DNA of 42,751 nucleotides from Marine Group II euryarchaeote MED-G36 (GTDB lineage Archaea; Thermoplasmatota; Poseidoniia; Poseidoniales; Thalassarchaeaceae). The stretch covers positions 1 to 42,751 of the forward strand of contig NTJR01000004.1 of NCBI GenBank assembly GCA_002457595.1, given 5' to 3'. Positions within the stretch are counted from its first letter, which is position 1. Every line of letters begins with the position of its first letter. The translations under genes and the position numbers were made by a program. Shown here piece by piece: positions 33,420 to 42,751 of the stretch. The notes beneath the pieces were generated by a model. That model was given only the letters and a program-made list of their open reading frames with translations, did no database searches and was not told the origin of the DNA.

Positions 33420-35198
33420 TCATTCAATGTAGAAATATTCACCGCTAGTTTTCTGTTCCCTATCTTTCCTACTTCCTAATTTATTGATGCGTGGTCTATG
33501 TGATTCATGGTCTCGGCGGAAGGTCACATCTACATCTTCTAGGAATCGGTTCATCCCTTTGCGTAGAGACATGGGGCCTACTGCATTTCCGTGTGAACCA
33601 CCTTGTCCATCAAAGACTAGCAGTGAATCACTAACAATGTCGATGAAGTAAATGTCGTGATCAATCACCATTGCTGCTTTCTCATTACTTTCCATAGTTC
33701 GACGAATAGCCTTAGCAGCCTCCATTCGTGCATTTGCATCTAGGTGCGCGCTAGGTTCATCCAAGAGATAGAGGTCGGCTTCTTTGCCTAGGCAGATAGC
33801 AATGCTAACTGCCTGTAATTCACCACCAGAGAGTTTCTTTGCACGTAGCTCCAGTAATTGATCGACTTGTAATGGACGAATTACTTGCGTGTGGAATTCC
33901 CCACTACGCCACTTAACACCTAACTCAGTATCAAGCCAATCCTGTACAGAACCATCAAAGTCTGTTCTGACATGTTGTGGCTTGTATGATACAGAGGCTT
34001 CCATAGTGCACCAACCTTGATCTGGTTCAAATTCACCAGCAATCATCTTGACCATCGTTGTCTTTCCAGTGGCGTTAGGGCCAACTACGCCCACAACTTC
34101 AGCACTACGGACTTCTCCCTGACCAGTCTTCAGATGGAATTCGCCGAGAGTTTTTTCCATATCTCCCCATGATAGAATTGGTGACCCAATTTCCTCTCCT
34201 CTGACTCTTCCTCGCAGGAATTGAATTGGTTTATCGCGAATACGAACATTTTCTTCAGGAAGGAAACCATCGAGGTATGCATTGATCGCAGTTCTTGTTG
34301 AGCGTGCAGGAGTAAAGATTCCGAATGCAGCACGCTCTCCATATACAACATGCAGCAGATCACATAGAACATCAAGAATAGCCAAATCGTGTTCAATAAC
34401 TAGAATTCTCTTGCCTCTTTCGACTAGGCCCTGTATTATTCGAACTACACGCATACGTTCGTGAATGTCTAGATATGAAGAAGGCTCGTCAAAGAAGTAA
34501 ACATCAGCCTCCTTTAGTAAAGTAGCAGCCATTGCTACTCTTTGCAACTCTCCTCCTGAGAGTTGAGTCAATGTTCTGTCAAGGATATGATCAATTGCTA
34601 ATAATTCAGCATAATGTTGTAATTCATCACGATCATCAACTCGTTCTAGTAATTCACGAGCTTTACCATCGAAAATCTTTGGTAACTTATCGATATATTG
34701 AGGTTTTACCGCTATTTTCACACCTTCGTCTGCTACAGTCTGCAGATAATCTCTTAATTCCCCTCTGGGAAAAGAATCGATGATTTCATCCCATTCTTTG
34801 GAATCTATAGTCCAGTCGCCTAAATTCGGTCTAAGCGCCCCTGAAAGCAAATTGATTGCAGTGGATTTACCCATTCCATTGGGTCCGAGAATTCCAACAA
34901 CTTGCTCTTCTCTAGGGGCCGGTAATCGGAATAAACGGAAGCCATTTTCACCATATCGGTGAGTCATTTCTCCGTCTAATTCTTCAGGGAGATTGGTAAT
35001 AATTAGTGCATCAAATGGGCATTTATTAACGCAAATCCCACAGCCTATGCATAGAGGTTCTGAAATTACGGGTTTACCATTTGAACCATCTAAAACAATA
35101 CATTCTATCCCATTTCGAACAGGAGGGCAAAATGCCCAGCATTCTGCGTTGCATTTCTTTGGTTGGCAGCGGTCTTCAAGTAGAACAGCAACCCTCAT
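33420..35198 (-). CDS. Ribosome recycling ATPase ABCE1 (Rli1)
   Basis: A 592-residue Fe-S ABC ATPase that splits ribosomes after termination and is essential in archaea and eukaryotes. Eight cysteines (11, 16, 20, 24, 50, 53, 56, 60) in [14 protein letters not shown] and [12 protein letters not shown] bind two [4Fe-4S] clusters. Two nucleotide-binding domains follow, each with Walker A (GPNGMGKST near 105 and GPNATGKTT) and an LSGGELQ signature. DEPSSYLD and DEPSAHLD are the Walker B/D-loop segments. The start at 35198 ([11 protein letters not shown]) fits the family exactly and has GGAGGGAGAT at 35201-35210. An upstream start at 35255 would add 19 residues not found in the family. It lies 69 bases downstream of the hpnD-like gene. 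Confidence 0.95.
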   Translation of the reverse strand: MRVAVLLEDRCQPKKCNAECWAFCPPVRNGIECIVLDGSNGKPVISEPLCIGCGICVNKCPFDALIITNLPEELDGEMTHRYGENGFRLFRLPAPREEQVVGILGPNGMGKSTAINLLSGALRPNLGDWTIDSKEWDEIIDSFPRGELRDYLQTVADEGVKIAVKPQYIDKLPKIFDGKARELLERVDDRDELQHYAELLAIDHILDRTLTQLSGGELQRVAMAATLLKEADVYFFDEPSSYLDIHERMRVVRIIQGLVERGKRILVIEHDLAILDVLCDLLHVVYGERAAFGIFTPARSTRTAINAYLDGFLPEENVRIRDKPIQFLRGRVRGEEIGSPILSWGDMEKTLGEFHLKTGQGEVRSAEVVGVVGPNATGKTTMVKMIAGEFEPDQGWCTMEASVSYKPQHVRTDFDGSVQDWLDTELGVKWRSGEFHTQVIRPLQVDQLLELRAKKLSGGELQAVSIAICLGKEADLYLLDEPSAHLDANARMEAAKAIRRTMESNEKAAMVIDHDIYFIDIVSDSLLVFDGQGGSHGNAVGPMSLRKGMNRFLEDVDVTFRRDHESHRPRINKLGSRKDREQKTSGEYFYIE

Positions 35199-35200
35199 CC

Positions 35201-35210
35201 ATCTCCCTCC
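35201..35210 (-). promoter_or_regulatory. Shine-Dalgarno site deciding the ABCE1 start
   Basis: On the minus strand GGAGGGAGAT lies immediately upstream of the ATG at 35198. It supports this start over the in-frame codon at 35255. Confidence 0.6.
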
Positions 35211-35267
35211 TGTTTCTGTCGTTCGATAATCTTCCCTTGAGGCTTTCCAAAGCAAATCGCCTTTTGC

Positions 35268-36518
35268 TCAAAGAGCAAGGAAGCGGTAGCGCACGTATAC
35301 TGATCCGGCTAGAGATATTTTCTCTGCCTTTGAAAGTTGAATTCTTTCTGTGAATACATCTCCATTTTTCTTCCTTATTTTCTTTAGGATTGAACTATAG
35401 AAAGCAACCATTGCAGCAGGTGAATATCTGGATTGCTTGTCTAACATTGGTAAGAGTCTGAATGCTTTATCACGATATGATTCGGCCTTAGTTATGTATT
35501 CCTCAACGAATGGTTGCCATCCTGGGTGATTTAGTAATTCTACTCCAGAGTGAACGTCCTCCTCGGTGATTCCAAAACGACGAAGATCTTCCATTGGGAG
35601 GTAGATTCTATCTCTCTCAGAATCCTCTGCGACATCACGAAGTATGTTCGTCATCTGCATGAAAATCCCCCAGGCCTCAGCACATTCTCTAGCCGCATGA
35701 TTTTCATAACCATATATCTCAATGCAGACGAGCCCTACTGTAGAGGCTACTCGATAACAATAGGAATAGAGTTCCTCAAAATCTTCGTAACGATTCCTAT
35801 GCAAATCATCTTCCATACCACTAATCATCTCGTCTAATAATTGTCGTGGTATGTTGTAACGACGAATTGTGTCCTTAAGTGCGATGAAAATAGGATCTGT
35901 GGAGGTTATCTGTGAGTAAGCAGTAGAGAGTTTCTTTCTGTAATAGAATAACTGAGACATTTTATCTTCGTAATAACTACGCTCAACTACAGGTGAGGAG
36001 CCTGTTAGCCGCTCGATATCGGTCCGATATTCAACAGATTCAGGGTCTTCTGAAGAACCACCAGGAAATTCATCAACGTAATCTCCATCAGCAATATCAT
36101 CTGCTCTTCGACAGAATGCGTAATAAGCACAAATCGAGCGAAGTGCTTCCTTTGGTAAATACTTGAATGAGTGATAGAAATTTCCGGCTTCAATTTTTGT
36201 TAATTCTTCACAGTAATCATATGCTGCATCAACCAAATATTCGGGGACATCTGATTCTGACCAAATAGCAGCATCAAGGTGAGAGAAGGGATTCAGTAAT
36301 TCTCCTCTAGGGCCAATGACACCCATAAATCTAGCACCTTCTCGTAATGTTTCTAGAGTTGTAATACTAATTGCTCGGGCGGCATCACGAGTGACGCTAA
36401 CAGCAGATCTTACAATCTCAATATTTTCGGAGTTAGATTCCGCCTCAACTAGAGATACGCTACGCCCAACATCGTAGCGAATTCCGGATGCGGAATCGGT
36501 CTTCTCTCTCTGAACCAT
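35268..36518 (-). CDS. hpnD: HpnD-like presqualene diphosphate synthase
   Basis: A 416-residue squalene/phytoene synthase-fold protein. The two metal-binding Asp motifs are DDIAD at about 140-144 and DVAED at 295-299. The surrounding text (CEELTKIEAGNFYHSFKYLP, YYAFCRRADDIAD, NILRDVAEDSERDRIYLP) fits HpnD or phytoene synthase. HpnD condenses two farnesyl diphosphates into presqualene diphosphate. HpnD is preferred to CrtB because hpnC- and hpnE-like genes lie upstream on the same strand. The first 95 or so residues precede the normal family start and are not recognised; an internal ATG such as M65 may be the true start. It is the last of the three genes, upstream of ABCE1. Confidence 0.78.
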   Translation of the reverse strand: MVQREKTDSASGIRYDVGRSVSLVEAESNSENIEIVRSAVSVTRDAARAISITTLETLREGARFMGVIGPRGELLNPFSHLDAAIWSESDVPEYLVDAAYDYCEELTKIEAGNFYHSFKYLPKEALRSICAYYAFCRRADDIADGDYVDEFPGGSSEDPESVEYRTDIERLTGSSPVVERSYYEDKMSQLFYYRKKLSTAYSQITSTDPIFIALKDTIRRYNIPRQLLDEMISGMEDDLHRNRYEDFEELYSYCYRVASTVGLVCIEIYGYENHAARECAEAWGIFMQMTNILRDVAEDSERDRIYLPMEDLRRFGITEEDVHSGVELLNHPGWQPFVEEYITKAESYRDKAFRLLPMLDKQSRYSPAAMVAFYSSILKKIRKKNGDVFTERIQLSKAEKISLAGSVYVRYRFLAL

Positions 36519-36585
36519 GGTTCTTACAGAACCAAGCCAACATCTTTCACTCTTGAATCCGACGGCTACTCGTTAGAACTTTGAT

Positions 36586-37551
36586 TCATATACTGAGTTT
36601 CAGAGCAGCCTTCCATTTCCTACGTGCTTTCATCAGTAGAATTAGCTGTTTGAACTTGCTAACTTTGGGTCTTTTCCGCCAAGTGTCGTAACCCTGCCGC
36701 CTAATGGCTTCTAGAACCGCTTGGCCACCCCAACTAAACATCATCAAATCAACAGCCAATTTCGGGTCACATTTAGTCCAAAGTTCGGTACCTTTGTCAA
36801 ACCATTCTTGAGCTCGTTCAACTTCTTCAATCATTAGTGCTTTCCATCTATTATCAAAAACTCTTGAGTTGTAATCTTCGTATGAATATCCATGTCGAGT
36901 CATGGTGTCTTCTGGCATGTAGATTCGATTCTGTTCTAGGTCTCGTGAAACATCCTGCCAGTGGTTTGCTAATTGAAGAGCAGTACAGGTCCAATCGGCA
37001 AGTTTTCTGAGTTCTTCATCGTCATGACCGTAAATATATAGGAACAAATGGCCAACAGGGTCGGCACTATAGAAGCAATATTCGCGTAATTCATCAAAAT
37101 TAGCAAATCTTTTCTTTGTTTGATCCATTTTGAAAGCCTGAATTAATTTCCAAAATGGTTCTTTTGGAATGTTTCGTTCTTTGGCAGTATACTGAACGGC
37201 ACGTAGAATTGGATGTCGAGGATTTCCTGACCAATTGTCCTTTGCCGCCTCTTCAAGATCTTGTTCCCAAGCATCGAGTAGATTCCATCTGATTTCGTCA
37301 CTAAATGGAGCATCATCACCAAGATCGTCACCATAGCGACTGAATGCGTAAATATTCTGTATGTGTTGAACATGCTCTTCAGGTGTGAAGTGATTTGTGA
37401 CAACAAAATTTTCGTAATGTGATTTTGTAATTAATGTGCAATATGCGAGTGCCTCTTCTTGGCTCGGTTTGGAATCCCAACCGGCTAGGTGTGTCACAGT
37501 TCCGTCCTCGGCCACTCTGTGCTCTCCAAAGTCAAATTTTTCTCCCATCAC
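36586..37551 (-). CDS. hpnC: HpnC-like hydroxysqualene synthase
   Basis: A 321-residue member of the same fold. It has the HpnC-type opening AYCTLITKSHYENF at about 36-49 and the first Asp motif DDLGD at 75-79. The KMDQTKKRFANFDELREYC block and ALQLANHWQDVSRDLEQNRIY (second Asp motif DVSRD at 200-204) follow. The LQLxNxWQDV wording is typical of HpnC rather than of phytoene synthase. HpnC turns presqualene diphosphate into hydroxysqualene. The basic C-terminal tail (RKRPKVSKFKQL, MKARRKWKAALK) is longer than usual and may bind membrane. The start is GTG at 37551 or the next-codon ATG at 37548. It is 6 bases after the hpnE-like gene. Confidence 0.8.
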   Translation of the reverse strand: MMGEKFDFGEHRVAEDGTVTHLAGWDSKPSQEEALAYCTLITKSHYENFVVTNHFTPEEHVQHIQNIYAFSRYGDDLGDDAPFSDEIRWNLLDAWEQDLEEAAKDNWSGNPRHPILRAVQYTAKERNIPKEPFWKLIQAFKMDQTKKRFANFDELREYCFYSADPVGHLFLYIYGHDDEELRKLADWTCTALQLANHWQDVSRDLEQNRIYMPEDTMTRHGYSYEDYNSRVFDNRWKALMIEEVERAQEWFDKGTELWTKCDPKLAVDLMMFSWGGQAVLEAIRRQGYDTWRKRPKVSKFKQLILLMKARRKWKAALKLSI

Positions 37552-37557
37552 GATAAC

Positions 37558-39021
37558 CTACCATTCTTTCCAGTTCTCTGCGCCTCTTTTTGGTGCTTCA
37601 GGCCAGTCCGGCCATGACTTATCGTGGTGCCACTCTGTGATAGTAGAATCTCCTCTCTGTTTGATGACAACTGAGGCCGCAGTTAGCCCTGATCTAGTTG
37701 CTCCTTCCATTGTGCTCGGCCAATCAATGTCAAGCCAATCTCCGCCAAGAATCACTCCATCTCCTACATCTAGAGGTGAAGGTCGGTTTCGTTGTGAACC
37801 TGTCCTCAGAGCTGTTGTGGCGCGTTTGGCGCGAACCACATGAAAATCATTGATCATTGGTGCATTAGGAAATGCAGTCTGAACTACACGCTCATATTCT
37901 GTGCGAATCATTTCATTATCCCAATCAATGTATGAATCTGCATGTGAAACTGGTACTGAGATCCAATATCCGGGCAGTCCCATTTGATGTCCATCATCTA
38001 ATTCGGAGGTTCTGTCAAACAGCATCTGTATCAGAGGTTCATCACAGCAGGTGACGAATGGAATCCCATCTGGAAGCACAGGGCCTTCATGGAATGCGTG
38101 AATCCCAATTAGTGCTGTATTCCCTAGATTGGCTAATCTATCTGCTACCTCAAATGATGCGACCCCCGCATCTTTACCAGTTAGCAATCTTGCAGTCGTC
38201 GATATAGGGGTGCAAAGTACCACTGCCGATGCAGGAATTACTCCTTCGCGTGTTATTACTCCTGTGACTTTTCTTTCTTCTCGGAAAAGTTCTGTAATCG
38301 GCATTGAGGTCCTTACATCAACTCCAGTTCTAGCTAGAGTTCGACGTAATGCAGGTGCGATTGAATTTGATAAGTCTGAAGTGAAAGATGCAACATCAAA
38401 TGCATCTTTCTCTCCGAAAATCCCGCGTTGGAAAAGGAAAGATGCGGCAGAGGTACTAGCTTCCTCACAACCAATGTTCAACGCGGCTTTAACCAAAGGG
38501 TCCCAAAAGCGACGAATGGTTCTCTCAGTCTGTCCATTATGTTCGAGCCATTCCAGGAAGGGCATGTCGTCGAGCGAACGGCGTTTTTGTTCATCCATTT
38601 GTTTGAAGGCCTTCAGGGCTTTTCGTAAAGGAATCTTGTCATTCAGACTAAGAAAATTAACCTTCATCAACGACATAGCGAGGTGATAAGGAGGCGGAAG
38701 ACTGCCCGATTTGACTATGCTAATTTTTCCATTATCTACCTCTAAGTATGGCAGTTTTGTCTGTTTTTGCAATTTTAATGCATCTCTGGCATCACAGGTT
38801 GCCAACAATTGCAGAAATCTACCATAAATTCTGAACGCCGCATGCTGACAATTATCTATGGGGTGTTCGATCCCTTTCAGATTGACACTCTGAACGCGTC
38901 CACCAAGTACTGATCCTGCCTCGAAAAGAATCACTGGAATACCACGTCCAGCCATGGCTAGAGCACAGGCGCAACCTGACAGGCCACCACCGACAACGAC
39001 CACAGGGAGTTGTTCAGTCAC
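37558..39021 (-). CDS. hpnE: HpnE-like hydroxysqualene dehydroxylase (FAD amine-oxidase fold)
   Basis: A 487-residue flavoprotein. VVVVGGGLSGCACALAMAG with the later E34 is the FAD dinucleotide-binding fold, and GGRV follows at 40-43. IDNCQHAAF corresponds to the HpnE DNGQH motif, with Cys in place of Gly. WLEHNGQTERTIRRFWDPLVKAALN is the most characteristic HpnE block. HpnE reductively removes the hydroxyl of hydroxysqualene to give squalene. CrtI-type phytoene desaturases share the fold but not this block. The C-terminus (VILGGDWLDIDWPSTMEGATRSG) closes the FAD site. It is the first of the three squalene genes, 63 bases after sucD on the same strand. Confidence 0.8.
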   Translation of the reverse strand: MTEQLPVVVVGGGLSGCACALAMAGRGIPVILFEAGSVLGGRVQSVNLKGIEHPIDNCQHAAFRIYGRFLQLLATCDARDALKLQKQTKLPYLEVDNGKISIVKSGSLPPPYHLAMSLMKVNFLSLNDKIPLRKALKAFKQMDEQKRRSLDDMPFLEWLEHNGQTERTIRRFWDPLVKAALNIGCEEASTSAASFLFQRGIFGEKDAFDVASFTSDLSNSIAPALRRTLARTGVDVRTSMPITELFREERKVTGVITREGVIPASAVVLCTPISTTARLLTGKDAGVASFEVADRLANLGNTALIGIHAFHEGPVLPDGIPFVTCCDEPLIQMLFDRTSELDDGHQMGLPGYWISVPVSHADSYIDWDNEMIRTEYERVVQTAFPNAPMINDFHVVRAKRATTALRTGSQRNRPSPLDVGDGVILGGDWLDIDWPSTMEGATRSGLTAASVVIKQRGDSTITEWHHDKSWPDWPEAPKRGAENWKEW

Positions 39022-39078
39022 GAGACTCCGTACACTTCCTCTCGTCTAAGACTCTCGCTGATTTGAGTTCTAATCGAG

Positions 39079-39097
39079 CGGTCTTCATAGAAGACCG
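39079..39097 (-). terminator. Hairpin over the sucD stop codon
   Basis: CGGTCTTC (39079-39086) and GAAGACCG (39090-39097) form a perfect 8-base-pair stem with a 3-base loop. It overlaps the sucD stop codon (39085-39087). No T-run follows on the minus strand, so it may be an mRNA 3'-end stabiliser or a processing site between sucD and the hpnE-like gene rather than a terminator. Confidence 0.35.
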
Positions 39098-40008
39098 GAT
39101 TCTTCGAGAGCCACCTTGAGGACGGCTCCAATTTCGGAAGGATCTCTTGCGATGTGAATACCTGCTGCCTCGAATGCTGCAAATTTCTCCGCTGCAGTTC
39201 CCTTGCCTCCAGAGATAATCGCTCCTGCGTGTCCCATACGCTTTCCGGGAGGTGCTGTTGAACCTGCTACGAAGCCAACAATTGGCTTAGTCATGTTTTC
39301 AGCAGCCCAGGCTGCTGCATCTTCTTCAGCTGTTCCACCGATTTCACCAATCATCACCACTGCAACGGTTTGTGGGTCCGCTTCGAAAGCGGATAGGCAA
39401 TCGATGAAGCCAGTGCCATTTACGGGGTCTCCTCCAATTCCTATGCAGGTCGATTGACCTTCATTGATACTCATTGTCTGCGCTACCGCTTCATAGGTTA
39501 GAGTGCCGGACTTTGAGATAACACCAATTCTTCCTTTGGCGTGGATATGTCCGGGCATGATACCTATCTTACAACCACCATTTTCTCCAGGTGTAATAAT
39601 TCCTGGACAATTTGGTCCAATTAGTCGGATACCGGGTCGATCATTAACGTAAGACACAGCCTTAACCATGTCAAGAGTAGGAATCCCTTCTGTAATGCAG
39701 ACTACTACTCCTTCGCCTTTCAGTCGGTCGAATGCGTCAGCGGCTTCCATGATTGCTTCTGCTGCGAATGGTGGTGGCACATAGATTACTGAAGCATCGG
39801 CCTCAGTAGCCTCAATTGCTTCAATCATGCTGTTGAAAACAGGAAGATTATGTTCAGAGATTTGAATATTTTGCCCTCCTTTCCCAGGAGTCACTCCTCC
39901 TACAACATTTGTTCCATATTCAATCATTTTTCCACCATGAAAAGTTCCTTGACTTCCTGTGATGCCCTGAATTAGAAGTTTCGAATTTTCATCAATCCAA
40001 ATAGCCAT
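39085..40008 (-). CDS. sucD: Succinyl-CoA synthetase alpha subunit
   Basis: A 307-residue subunit of the TCA-cycle ligase that interconverts succinyl-CoA and succinate with formation of ATP or GTP. The CoA-binding Rossmann domain starts with [13 protein letters not shown] at 13-25. The phosphorylated histidine is H260 in [27 protein letters not shown] and KSGTLTYE are further family blocks. The ATG lies in TAATG with the sucC stop, with a strong site (GGAGGTGGT, minus strand 40014-40022) inside the end of sucC. The two subunits are therefore translated together. Confidence 0.95.
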   Translation of the reverse strand: MAIWIDENSKLLIQGITGSQGTFHGGKMIEYGTNVVGGVTPGKGGQNIQISEHNLPVFNSMIEAIEATEADASVIYVPPPFAAEAIMEAADAFDRLKGEGVVVCITEGIPTLDMVKAVSYVNDRPGIRLIGPNCPGIITPGENGGCKIGIMPGHIHAKGRIGVISKSGTLTYEAVAQTMSINEGQSTCIGIGGDPVNGTGFIDCLSAFEADPQTVAVVMIGEIGGTAEEDAAAWAAENMTKPIVGFVAGSTAPPGKRMGHAGAIISGGKGTAAEKFAAFEAAGIHIARDPSEIGAVLKVALEESGLL

Positions 40009-41216
40009 TATTGACCACCTCCGATTAGATTCACAATTGCTTCAGCACCTTCGGCTAATGTTTCAACGGAATGGCAATCTAGATTCGAATTCTCAATTAT
40101 TGCCCTTCCCTCTTCAAAATTGGTCCCCGAAAGGCGGATTACAAGAGGGACATTCAACCCCATCTTTTCAGTCGTATCTAGTACAGCACTAGCAACAACA
40201 TCACATCGTTGAATTCCACCAAATATATTGACTAGAATTCCTTTGACATTTTGATCTTCAAGAATAATTTCAAAGGCTTCTTGGACAACATCTCTCTCAG
40301 CTCCTCCTCCAATGTCTAGGAAATTTGCAGGCTCGCCGCCATAGAGTTTGATTACATCCATAGTGGCCATTGCTAGACCAGCACCATTGACCAGACAACC
40401 TATGTTGCCATCGAGTTTGACATAAGATAGTCCTGCCTTTTTGGCTCGAATTTCTGTTGGTTCCTCTTCAGAAAGGTCACGGAGTTCATTCCAATTCTTG
40501 TGCCTGAAGGATGCGTTTTCATCAAAACTAACCTTCGCATCGAGTGCAACAATTTCTTCATCCTCAGTTCGTACTAGTGGATTGATTTCAACCATAGAGC
40601 AGTCATTTGAGATGAAGAAATTGTATAGTGAATCAATGATACGGAAAAATGACTTGAGAGAAGCACCAGATAGACCTAGAGAATTACCGAGGTTACGCTT
40701 TTGGAATCCCAATAGGCCCGCATCAATATCCACCCAAATTTTGTGTATTTCGTCAGGGGTATTTTCGGCGACTTCCTCTATATCCATGCCTCCTTCTTTA
40801 GAGGCCATGATGAGAACTGCCTTTGCTTCACGATCAACAAGAAGTGCTAGGTAGTATTCGTGAGCAATAGCACAACCGGCTTCGATGTAGAGATTGTTAA
40901 CCATTTTTCCTTCAGGGCCAGTTTGTTTGGTAACCAAACGGTGTCCTAGGATGTTTCCTGCATAATTCTCTACCTCTTCACGAGAGAAGGCGATTTTCAC
41001 GCCTCCTTCCATCAGTAGTTCTCCCGTATCTGGGCAGAATAGGCTACCTTTGCCACGGCCACCTGCGTGAATTTGACTCTTAACAGCGACAACTTTTGAG
41101 CCTAAGGAATCGTATGCATTCAGTGCATCTTCAACACTCTTACAGTGCACTCCCTCGAGTACCTTGACCCCTGCTTCGCGGAAGAGTTGCTTTCCCTGAT
41201 ACTCGTGAATGTTCAT
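40008..41216 (-). CDS. sucC: Succinyl-CoA synthetase beta subunit
   Basis: A 402-residue subunit with an N-terminal ATP-grasp domain and a C-terminal CoA-ligase flavodoxin-like domain. Blocks that identify it are [17 protein letters not shown] at the start, [48 protein letters not shown], and [18 protein letters not shown] use the ATG at 41216, since family members start MNIHEYQ; an in-frame codon at 41267 would add 17 unrelated residues. It is divergent from the nucleotidyltransferase at 41321. The 104 bases between must hold both promoters; I see no convincing TATA box there. Confidence 0.95.
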   Translation of the reverse strand: MNIHEYQGKQLFREAGVKVLEGVHCKSVEDALNAYDSLGSKVVAVKSQIHAGGRGKGSLFCPDTGELLMEGGVKIAFSREEVENYAGNILGHRLVTKQTGPEGKMVNNLYIEAGCAIAHEYYLALLVDREAKAVLIMASKEGGMDIEEVAENTPDEIHKIWVDIDAGLLGFQKRNLGNSLGLSGASLKSFFRIIDSLYNFFISNDCSMVEINPLVRTEDEEIVALDAKVSFDENASFRHKNWNELRDLSEEEPTEIRAKKAGLSYVKLDGNIGCLVNGAGLAMATMDVIKLYGGEPANFLDIGGGAERDVVQEAFEIILEDQNVKGILVNIFGGIQRCDVVASAVLDTTEKMGLNVPLVIRLSGTNFEEGRAIIENSNLDCHSVETLAEGAEAIVNLIGGGQ

Positions 41217-41320
41217 AGCGACGAGCCGCCCACTCGACACCTGTCTTTCAACGATGCGCTTGTGCAATGTGGTTGTCTTGTACGCGAAGCGCTCAAAGTC
41301 AACCCCATATCCCCAATGCC

Positions 41321-42277
41321 ATGGAAGTCATTGTCCTAGCCGGTGGATTCGGAACTAGACTGCGTCCTCTGACTGAAGATCGTGCTAAACCACTACTTCC
41401 GATTCTAGATCAGCCACTGCTACAGAGAGTGGTGGAAGTAGTTCCATCTGAATTGATCGATAGAGTCATTGTGGCTGCAGGATTTGGTATCGAAGAGATG
41501 CGTGATTGGGCCACAAATGCAGAGCTCCCATACGAAGTAGTTCTGTCAGTAGAGGATGAGGCAATGGGAACAGGTGGAGCCATAGCCTTGGCTCGAGAAC
41601 ACTTGAGTGGCGAAGGGCCTGTTTTGGTATTGAATGGAGACCTTGTATCCAGTGTTGAAGTAGAATCGCTTCTCAAACATCACAAAACAACAGGTGCGCT
41701 TGCTACGCTCTCACTTTGGGAGGTTGAAGATCCAAGTCGATTTGGAGTATGCGAATTGGATAACTCGGGCTTCATCAGGCGATTTCAAGAGAAGCCTGCA
41801 CCAGGTACTGAGTTCTCAAATCTGATTAATGCAGGTTGTTATCTTGTTGAGAGAGAGATTTTGGATAATTTGAGATTAGAAAACCATTCTATGGAGAGGG
41901 AAGTATTTCCAGGAATCGCTGCTTCAGGAAATATGGCGGGCATTTCTTTCACTGGTTATTTTGTCGATGCAGGAACTCCGTCATCCTTCATTCAGGCTGC
42001 AAAGGTCTGCATCGAATCTAAGCGATTTTCTAGTGGATTCAAATGCTGTGAATCGTGGTTTGCAGATGGTGCAAGATTTGGGGATGTCACTCGTTCATCA
42101 ATAGGTAAAGGAGTCCATCTAGGTGATTCCTCATCTATTACCGATTCTGTAATTATGGATAGTGCTTGGATTGGTGATGGTTGCAAACTAGAAGGTTGTA
42201 TCGTTGGAGAAGGCGCGCGAATTAGTGCCGATTCGAAACTTAGTGAAACAGTAGTAGGACATCATTCCAATGTGTAA
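41321..42277 (+). CDS. Sugar-phosphate nucleotidyltransferase (mannose-1-phosphate guanylyl/glucose-1-phosphate type)
   Basis: A 318-residue protein. The Rossmann-like nucleotidyltransferase domain begins with IVLAGGFGTRLRPLTEDRAKPLLPI (6-28, the signature GGxGxRLxPLT plus the KP lysine). VLNGDL carries the metal aspartate. GFIRRFQEKPA, NAGCYLV and YFVDAGTP finish the sugar pocket. The C-terminal 80 residues contain hexapeptide-like repeats (IGKGVHLGDSS, IMDSAWIGDG, IVGEGARISAD) of a left-handed beta helix. It supplies activated sugars for glycans; GDP-mannose and UDP- or dTDP-glucose are all possible. The start is ATG at 41321 (MEVIVLAGG). Confidence 0.88.
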   Translation: MEVIVLAGGFGTRLRPLTEDRAKPLLPILDQPLLQRVVEVVPSELIDRVIVAAGFGIEEMRDWATNAELPYEVVLSVEDEAMGTGGAIALAREHLSGEGPVLVLNGDLVSSVEVESLLKHHKTTGALATLSLWEVEDPSRFGVCELDNSGFIRRFQEKPAPGTEFSNLINAGCYLVEREILDNLRLENHSMEREVFPGIAASGNMAGISFTGYFVDAGTPSSFIQAAKVCIESKRFSSGFKCCESWFADGARFGDVTRSSIGKGVHLGDSSSITDSVIMDSAWIGDGCKLEGCIVGEGARISADSKLSETVVGHHSNV

Positions 42278-42319
42278 TGTATCCGTCAGCGTCAAAGCGG
42301 CTCGTCACTTCGCACAACC

Positions 42320-42751
42320 GTGACTCGCCCCCTAGTCGTGGTCAATCTGAAGACCTATGAGACTGCTCATGGCGCTGCAGCTGAGGATTTGGCAAGGGCC
42401 ATAGCGAGTGTAGAGACTGATGCTAGAGTTGTGGTTGTAGTATCTGCTTTTGATTTAGCAGCAGTAGTTGCAGCCGCCCCCGATTTGGAGGTTTGGTGTC
42501 AGCATCTTGACCCGGTTGGTTTCGGATCTTTTACAGGATGGTTACATCCATCTACAGCTGTCGAAAGAGGTGCATCTGGCACGCTAATCAATCACGCTGA
42601 GCATAAGGTCAGTATCGAACATGTTGCGATGCTTCTGGATACGGTTCCCGAGAGCTTCACAGTTTGTGCCTGCGCCGCGGATATTGAGGAAGCACGTGCT
42701 CTCACTGCCCTACAGCCCGATTTTGTTGCTGTTGAGCCACCCGAACTAATT
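42320..42751 (+). CDS. tpiA: Triosephosphate isomerase, archaeal type, partial
   Basis: The frame opens with GTG at 42320 and runs off the right edge, giving 144 residues. It has VVVNLKTYE near the N-terminus (substrate N9 and K11), VCACAADIEEA, INHAEHK with the catalytic histidine, and VAVEPPELI with the catalytic glutamate region. These match the short archaeal TIM, which interconverts dihydroxyacetone phosphate and glyceraldehyde 3-phosphate. The last third, including the phosphate-binding loops, is outside the window. It starts 42 bases after the nucleotidyltransferase stop, so the two may be co-transcribed. Confidence 0.9.
   Translation, partial: MTRPLVVVNLKTYETAHGAAAEDLARAIASVETDARVVVVVSAFDLAAVVAAAPDLEVWCQHLDPVGFGSFTGWLHPSTAVERGASGTLINHAEHKVSIEHVAMLLDTVPESFTVCACAADIEEARALTALQPDFVAVEPPELI

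Noticed and set aside
38129-38686. Long plus-strand open frame of 185 codons
   Set aside because: It is antisense to the hpnE-like gene, with composition typical of a shadow frame and no recognisable motif.
35268-39021. Reading the three genes as a carotenoid (CrtB/CrtI) cluster
   Set aside because: Two different synthase homologues plus the FWDPLVKAALN block of the flavoprotein fit HpnC/HpnD/HpnE better. It is kept as the main alternative to test.
1-42751. tRNA genes, CRISPR repeats, insertion sequences, attachment sites
   Set aside because: I looked through the gaps between genes and saw no cloverleaf pattern, repeat array, transposase or flanking direct repeats; the gaps are mostly under 120 bases.

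Overview
The window looks like chromosome from a marine euryarchaeon, most likely Marine Group II (Candidatus Poseidoniales) or a close Thermoplasmatota relative. Archaeal markers include an archaeosine-type tRNA-guanine transglycosylase, a CTP-type riboflavin kinase, an archaeal NMN adenylyltransferase, ABCE1/Rli1, a DRG GTPase, an archaeal triosephosphate isomerase and a fused aconitase X. The marine, bacterial-exchange flavour comes from Cys-anchored lipoproteins, calcium-loop (thrombospondin type 3-like) insertions in membrane proteins, GrpE and a squalene cluster of the bacterial HpnCDE type. The lineage is inferred from gene content; there is no rRNA gene. Coding density is very high and no stretch over 300 bases lacks a gene. 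I saw no tRNA, rRNA, CRISPR array, insertion sequence or prophage.

Layout. 1-1887: a partial secreted lamin-tail protein and, divergently, a sialidase-like lipoprotein. 1927-5118: ileS on the minus strand. 5224-7462: HMA-DUF4396 membrane protein, nadE and a SpoU-type RNA methylase. 7519-11459: fused aconitase X (candidate phosphomevalonate dehydratase) overlapping a large TGT with an ArcS-like middle region. 11555-17358: an operon of two ABC ATPase/permease pairs plus an unknown protein, with repeated GGAGGTGA-type ribosome binding sites and overlapping starts and stops. 17443-18877: a helical-repeat protein and truA. 18870-20239 (minus): riboflavin kinase and a PqqB-like metallo-hydrolase. 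20307-21497: an alpha-oxoamine synthase. 21498-22636 (minus): a DUF309 protein and a membrane protein. 22679-24970: citrate synthase converging on a GDPD-type phosphodiesterase whose sequence is circularly permuted. 25077-27041: an MFS transporter with a calcium-loop insert. 27044-28961 (minus): DRG GTPase and TatC. 29085-30740: two poorly characterised proteins and nadM. 30741-41216 (minus): hydrolase lipoprotein, grpE, ABCE1, hpnD-hpnC-hpnE-like squalene genes, sucD and sucC. 41321-42751: a sugar nucleotidyltransferase and a partial triosephosphate isomerase.

Themes. Central metabolism is well represented (citrate synthase, succinyl-CoA synthetase, triosephosphate isomerase, NadE, NadM), as is RNA modification and translation (IleS, TGT, TruA, SpoU methylase, ABCE1, DRG). 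Two isoprenoid links stand out: fused aconitase X and the three-gene squalene set. The most unusual items are the circularly permuted phosphodiesterase (HRG motif at the extreme C-terminus, PENS at the N-terminus), the TGT that lacks two of its zinc cysteines and carries a degenerate ArcS-like region, the HpnCDE-like cluster in an archaeon, and convergent gene pairs whose stop codons abut with no intervening base.
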